From positions 1 through 15,721 of the forward strand of contig JABMNB010000059.1 in NCBI GenBank assembly GCA_013205335.1: 15,721 nucleotides of DNA. The letters run 5' to 3'. This stretch comes from Rhodospirillales bacterium. Lineage in GTDB: Bacteria; Pseudomonadota; Alphaproteobacteria; Reyranellales; Reyranellaceae. Every line of letters starts with the position of its first letter. Positions within the stretch are counted from its first letter, which is position 1. Below, piece after piece: positions 13,734 to 15,721 of the stretch. The position numbers were made by a program, and so were the translations under genes. The notes below the pieces were generated by a model. It did no database searches. It saw nothing but the letters and a program-made list of their open reading frames with translations, and had not been told where the DNA came from.

Positions 13734-15104
13734 TCACTCCGCCGCCAGCGGCATCGGCTTCAGCCATTCATCGAAGTCGCGCAGAGCCCGCACGGCCATG
13801 GCCTGCTTGCGCTCCTTGCCCTTGAAGCTGCCTTCGATGGGCGGGAACAGGCCGAAGTTGATGTTCATCGGCTGGAAGGTCGTGGCGTCGGCACCGCCGG
13901 TGATGTGGCCCAGCAGCGCGCCCATTGCCGTGGTCGGCGGGGGTGGCGCCTGCGTGCGGCCGAGCCTCTCGGCGGCGGCAAACCGCCCGGTCATCAGGCC
14001 GACGGCGGCACTCTCGACATAGCCTTCGCAGCCGGTGATCTGGCCGGCGAACCTGAGCCGTGGCATCGCCTTGAGGCGCAGTGTGCCGTCGAGCAGCCGC
14101 GGGCTGTTGAGGAAAGTGTTGCGGTGCAGGCCGCCCAGCCGGGCGAACTCCGCCTTCTCGAGGCCGGGGATGGCGCGGAAGATGCGCGTCTGCTCGCCGT
14201 GCTTCAGCTTCGTCTGGAAGCCCACGATGTTCCACAGCGTGCCCAAGGCATTGTCCTGGCGAAGCTGCACCACGGCCCAGGGGCGATGGCCGGTGCGCGG
14301 ATCGCGCAGGCCGACCGGCTTCATCGGGCCGAAGCGCAGGCTCTGCGGCCCGGTCGAGGCGATGACCTCGATCGGCTGGCAGCCCTGGAAGTAGGGCGTG
14401 TTGTGCTCCCACTGCTTGAACTCGGTCTTCTCGCCGGCCAGCAGCGCCGCGACGAAAGCCTCGTACTGCGGCTTGTCCATCGGGCAATTGAAGTAGTCGG
14501 CCCCGTCGCTGCCCTCGACATTGCCGGGGCCGACCTTGTCGTAACGCGACTGCTTCCAGGCGATCGACTGGTCGATGCTCTCGTAATGGACGATCGGCGC
14601 GATGGCATCGAAGAAGGCGAGCGAATCCTCGCCGGTGAGCTTCGCGATGGCCTCGGCGAGCGACGGCGCTGTGAGGGGCCCGGTGGCCACGATGACGCTG
14701 TCCCAATCTTCCGGAGGCAGGCCCGCCACTTCTTCGCGCTCGAGCGTCACCAGCGGATGGGCGAGCAGGGTTTCCTGTACCGCCGCCGAGAAGCCATGCC
14801 GGTCGACCGCGAGCGCGCCGCCCGCCGGCAGCTTGTGCGCGTCGGCCGAACGCATGATCAGCGAGCCGGCGCGGCGCATCTCCTCGTGAATCACGCCGAC
14901 CGCGTTGTTGGCGGCATCGTCGGAGCGGAAGGAATTGGAGCAGACCAGTTCGGCCAGCGTCTCGGTGAGGTGGGCCTCGGTGCCGCGCACCGGCCGCATC
15001 TCGTGCAGTACGACCGGCACGCCCGCTTGCGCGAGCTGCCAGGCCGCCTCGCTGCCCGCGAGGCCGCCGCCGACGATGTGTACGGGCTTGGTGCTTGACG
15101 TCAT
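13734..15104 (-). CDS. trmFO: Methylenetetrahydrofolate-tRNA (uracil-5-)-methyltransferase TrmFO
   Basis: TrmFO makes 5-methyluridine at position 54 of the tRNA T-loop using methylenetetrahydrofolate and reduced FAD. The 456-residue protein has the FAD site VHIVGGGLAGSEAAWQLAQ (8-26), the conserved HEMRP (34-38), LAELVCSNSFRSD (50-62, with C55 matching the N-terminal functional cysteine region of the family), DADYFNCPM-like block GADYFNCPMDKPQYEAF (201-217), TPYFQGCQPIEVIASTG, and RFAGQITGCEGYVESAAVGLM near the end. I chose the ATG at 15104 because it begins right before the Rossmann strand and has GGAGAG just upstream; the longer frame to 15200 overlaps the divergent RidA gene. Its length is normal for the family. 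Confidence 0.97.
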   Translation of the reverse strand: MTSSTKPVHIVGGGLAGSEAAWQLAQAGVPVVLHEMRPVRGTEAHLTETLAELVCSNSFRSDDAANNAVGVIHEEMRRAGSLIMRSADAHKLPAGGALAVDRHGFSAAVQETLLAHPLVTLEREEVAGLPPEDWDSVIVATGPLTAPSLAEAIAKLTGEDSLAFFDAIAPIVHYESIDQSIAWKQSRYDKVGPGNVEGSDGADYFNCPMDKPQYEAFVAALLAGEKTEFKQWEHNTPYFQGCQPIEVIASTGPQSLRFGPMKPVGLRDPRTGHRPWAVVQLRQDNALGTLWNIVGFQTKLKHGEQTRIFRAIPGLEKAEFARLGGLHRNTFLNSPRLLDGTLRLKAMPRLRFAGQITGCEGYVESAAVGLMTGRFAAAERLGRTQAPPPPTTAMGALLGHITGGADATTFQPMNINFGLFPPIEGSFKGKERKQAMAVRALRDFDEWLKPMPLAAE

Positions 15105-15153
15105 GCTCTCCGACCTGAAACCGTGCGCCTCCCTTACAGTGGAGACCCCCGGC

Positions 15154-15540
15154 ATGACCATCAAGTTCCACAATCCCAAGTCCGTTTCCGTCGCCGGCAA
15201 ATACAGCCTTGGCGTCGAGGTCCCGCCCGAAGCGCGCGTGCTCCACGTGTCGGGTCAGGTCGGCGTCGATTCCGCAGGCAAGCTGCAGGACGGCATCGAG
15301 GCGCAGAGCGACCAGGTCTGGAAGAACATCGGCGAGGTGCTGAAGGCCGCCGGCATGGACTTCCGCGACATCGTCAAGCTCACCGTCTTCCTGACCGACA
15401 GCCGGTTCATCCCGGCCTTCCGCGAGGTGCGCGGCAAATATGTCGGGCAGGAGCCCTATCCGGCGTCGACCCTGCTGGTCGTGGCCGGCCTCGCCGATCC
15501 CTCGATGCTGGTCGAGGTCGAGGTGACGGCGGCGAAGTAG
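15154..15540 (+). CDS. RidA family protein lacking the catalytic arginine
   Basis: This 128-residue protein has the RidA/YjgF fold: RVLHVSGQVGVDSAGKLQDG (28-47), QSDQVWKNIGEVLKAAGMDF (51-70), DIVKLTVFLTD (72-82) and YPASTLLVVAGLADPSMLVEVEVTA (102-126). In true RidA the last block reads P-A-R-S, with the arginine required for 2-imine deamination; here it is P-A-S-T (S105), so classical enamine/imine deaminase activity is doubtful and it fits the Rid subgroups without Arg. The ATG at 15154 has GGAGA at 15141-15145. It is divergent from trmFO, with only 49 bases between their starts, so they probably share a promoter region. Confidence 0.92.
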   Translation: MTIKFHNPKSVSVAGKYSLGVEVPPEARVLHVSGQVGVDSAGKLQDGIEAQSDQVWKNIGEVLKAAGMDFRDIVKLTVFLTDSRFIPAFREVRGKYVGQEPYPASTLLVVAGLADPSMLVEVEVTAAK

Positions 15541-15560
15541 CGGGCCGACCGGAGGCGAGA

Positions 15561-15721
15561 GTGCTTCGCCTCGAAGTCGTCGCCCGGGACACGTTTCATG
15601 CGAGTGTGAACGCAGCGTCGGAGGCGATCACGCGGGCGGGCGGCTGGGTCTCCGGCCATTCGCTGCTCTCCGATGCGATGGCGGTCCTCCATTTTGAGAT
15701 TCCCGGCGACCGCCTGGACGA
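15561..15721 (+). CDS. Hypothetical protein, 5' end only
   Basis: An open frame starts at GTG 15561 and is still open at the window edge, giving 53 codons. GGAGG at 15551-15555 is well placed, and it follows the RidA-family stop by 20 bases on the same strand, so it is probably the next gene of that operon. The translated start reads LRLEVVARDTFHASVNAASE, later RAGGWVSGHSLLSDAMAVLH. I do not recognise the family from this fragment. Confidence 0.7.
   Translation, partial: MLRLEVVARDTFHASVNAASEAITRAGGWVSGHSLLSDAMAVLHFEIPGDRLD

Noticed and set aside
12347..13825. 492-codon plus-strand open frame
   Set aside because: Antisense shadow of the ACP and TerB-Coq4-like genes, caused by high GC at third positions; composition is His/Arg/Gly-rich and motif-free.
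13668..15098. 476-codon plus-strand open frame, and the 492-codon minus frame at 13768-15246
   Set aside because: Both are shadows of trmFO, whose conserved motifs are all in the 13734-15104 frame.

Overview
The window is a gene-dense, GC-rich stretch of bacterial chromosome. The order yajC-secD-secF-Mth938-like-phytoene synthase-like, together with a FAD/folate-type trmFO, a PuuD-like membrane protein and a Coq4-type protein, points to an alphaproteobacterium. A Rhodospirillales- or Reyranella-like organism would fit, but that is a guess from protein style. I see no transposase, integrase, CRISPR array, tRNA or rRNA.

Layout. (1) 1-3539, plus strand: 3' end of yajC, then secD, secF and a Mth938-domain gene, tightly spaced (GTGA overlap between the last two). 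This is the Sec translocon accessory unit plus a relative of complex I assembly factor NDUFAF3. (2) 3540-3708: convergent intergenic region with several hairpins. (3) 3709-4305, minus strand: a short PuuD/DUF989-type membrane protein with a well-formed sigma70-type promoter and an inverted repeat in its leader. (4) 4414-8402, plus strand: a short NDUFAF6/phytoene-synthase-like protein, an alpha/beta hydrolase, a luciferase-like flavin oxidoreductase and an FAD aromatic-ring-type monooxygenase. The last three look like a coupled catabolic cassette of unknown substrate. (5) 8403-8715: a 313-base convergent gap with small tandem repeats and no convincing gene. (6) 15104 down to 8716, minus strand: trmFO, a TerB-Coq4-like two-domain protein, a stand-alone acyl carrier protein, a MATE exporter, a zinc-less MDR oxidoreductase and a PuuE/NodB-type deacetylase-fold protein. 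(7) 15154 to the end, plus strand: a RidA-family protein lacking the usual arginine, then the start of an unidentified gene cut by the window edge.

How the genes work together. SecDF-YajC uses the proton-motive force to assist protein export. The Mth938-like and phytoene-synthase-like proteins resemble two mitochondrial complex I assembly factors and lie on either side of the puuD-like gene. Hydrolase, LLM oxidoreductase and FAD monooxygenase probably form one transcript that oxidises and hydrolyses a small organic compound. On the minus strand, trmFO and the Coq4-like gene are 13 bases apart, so a tRNA-modification gene and a probable quinone/lipid-linked gene may be co-transcribed. I found no clear new defence or mobile system. 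The features most worth following up are the TerB-Coq4-like protein beside an ACP, the NDUFAF3/NDUFAF6-like pair, and the paired periplasmic cysteines of SecD and SecF.
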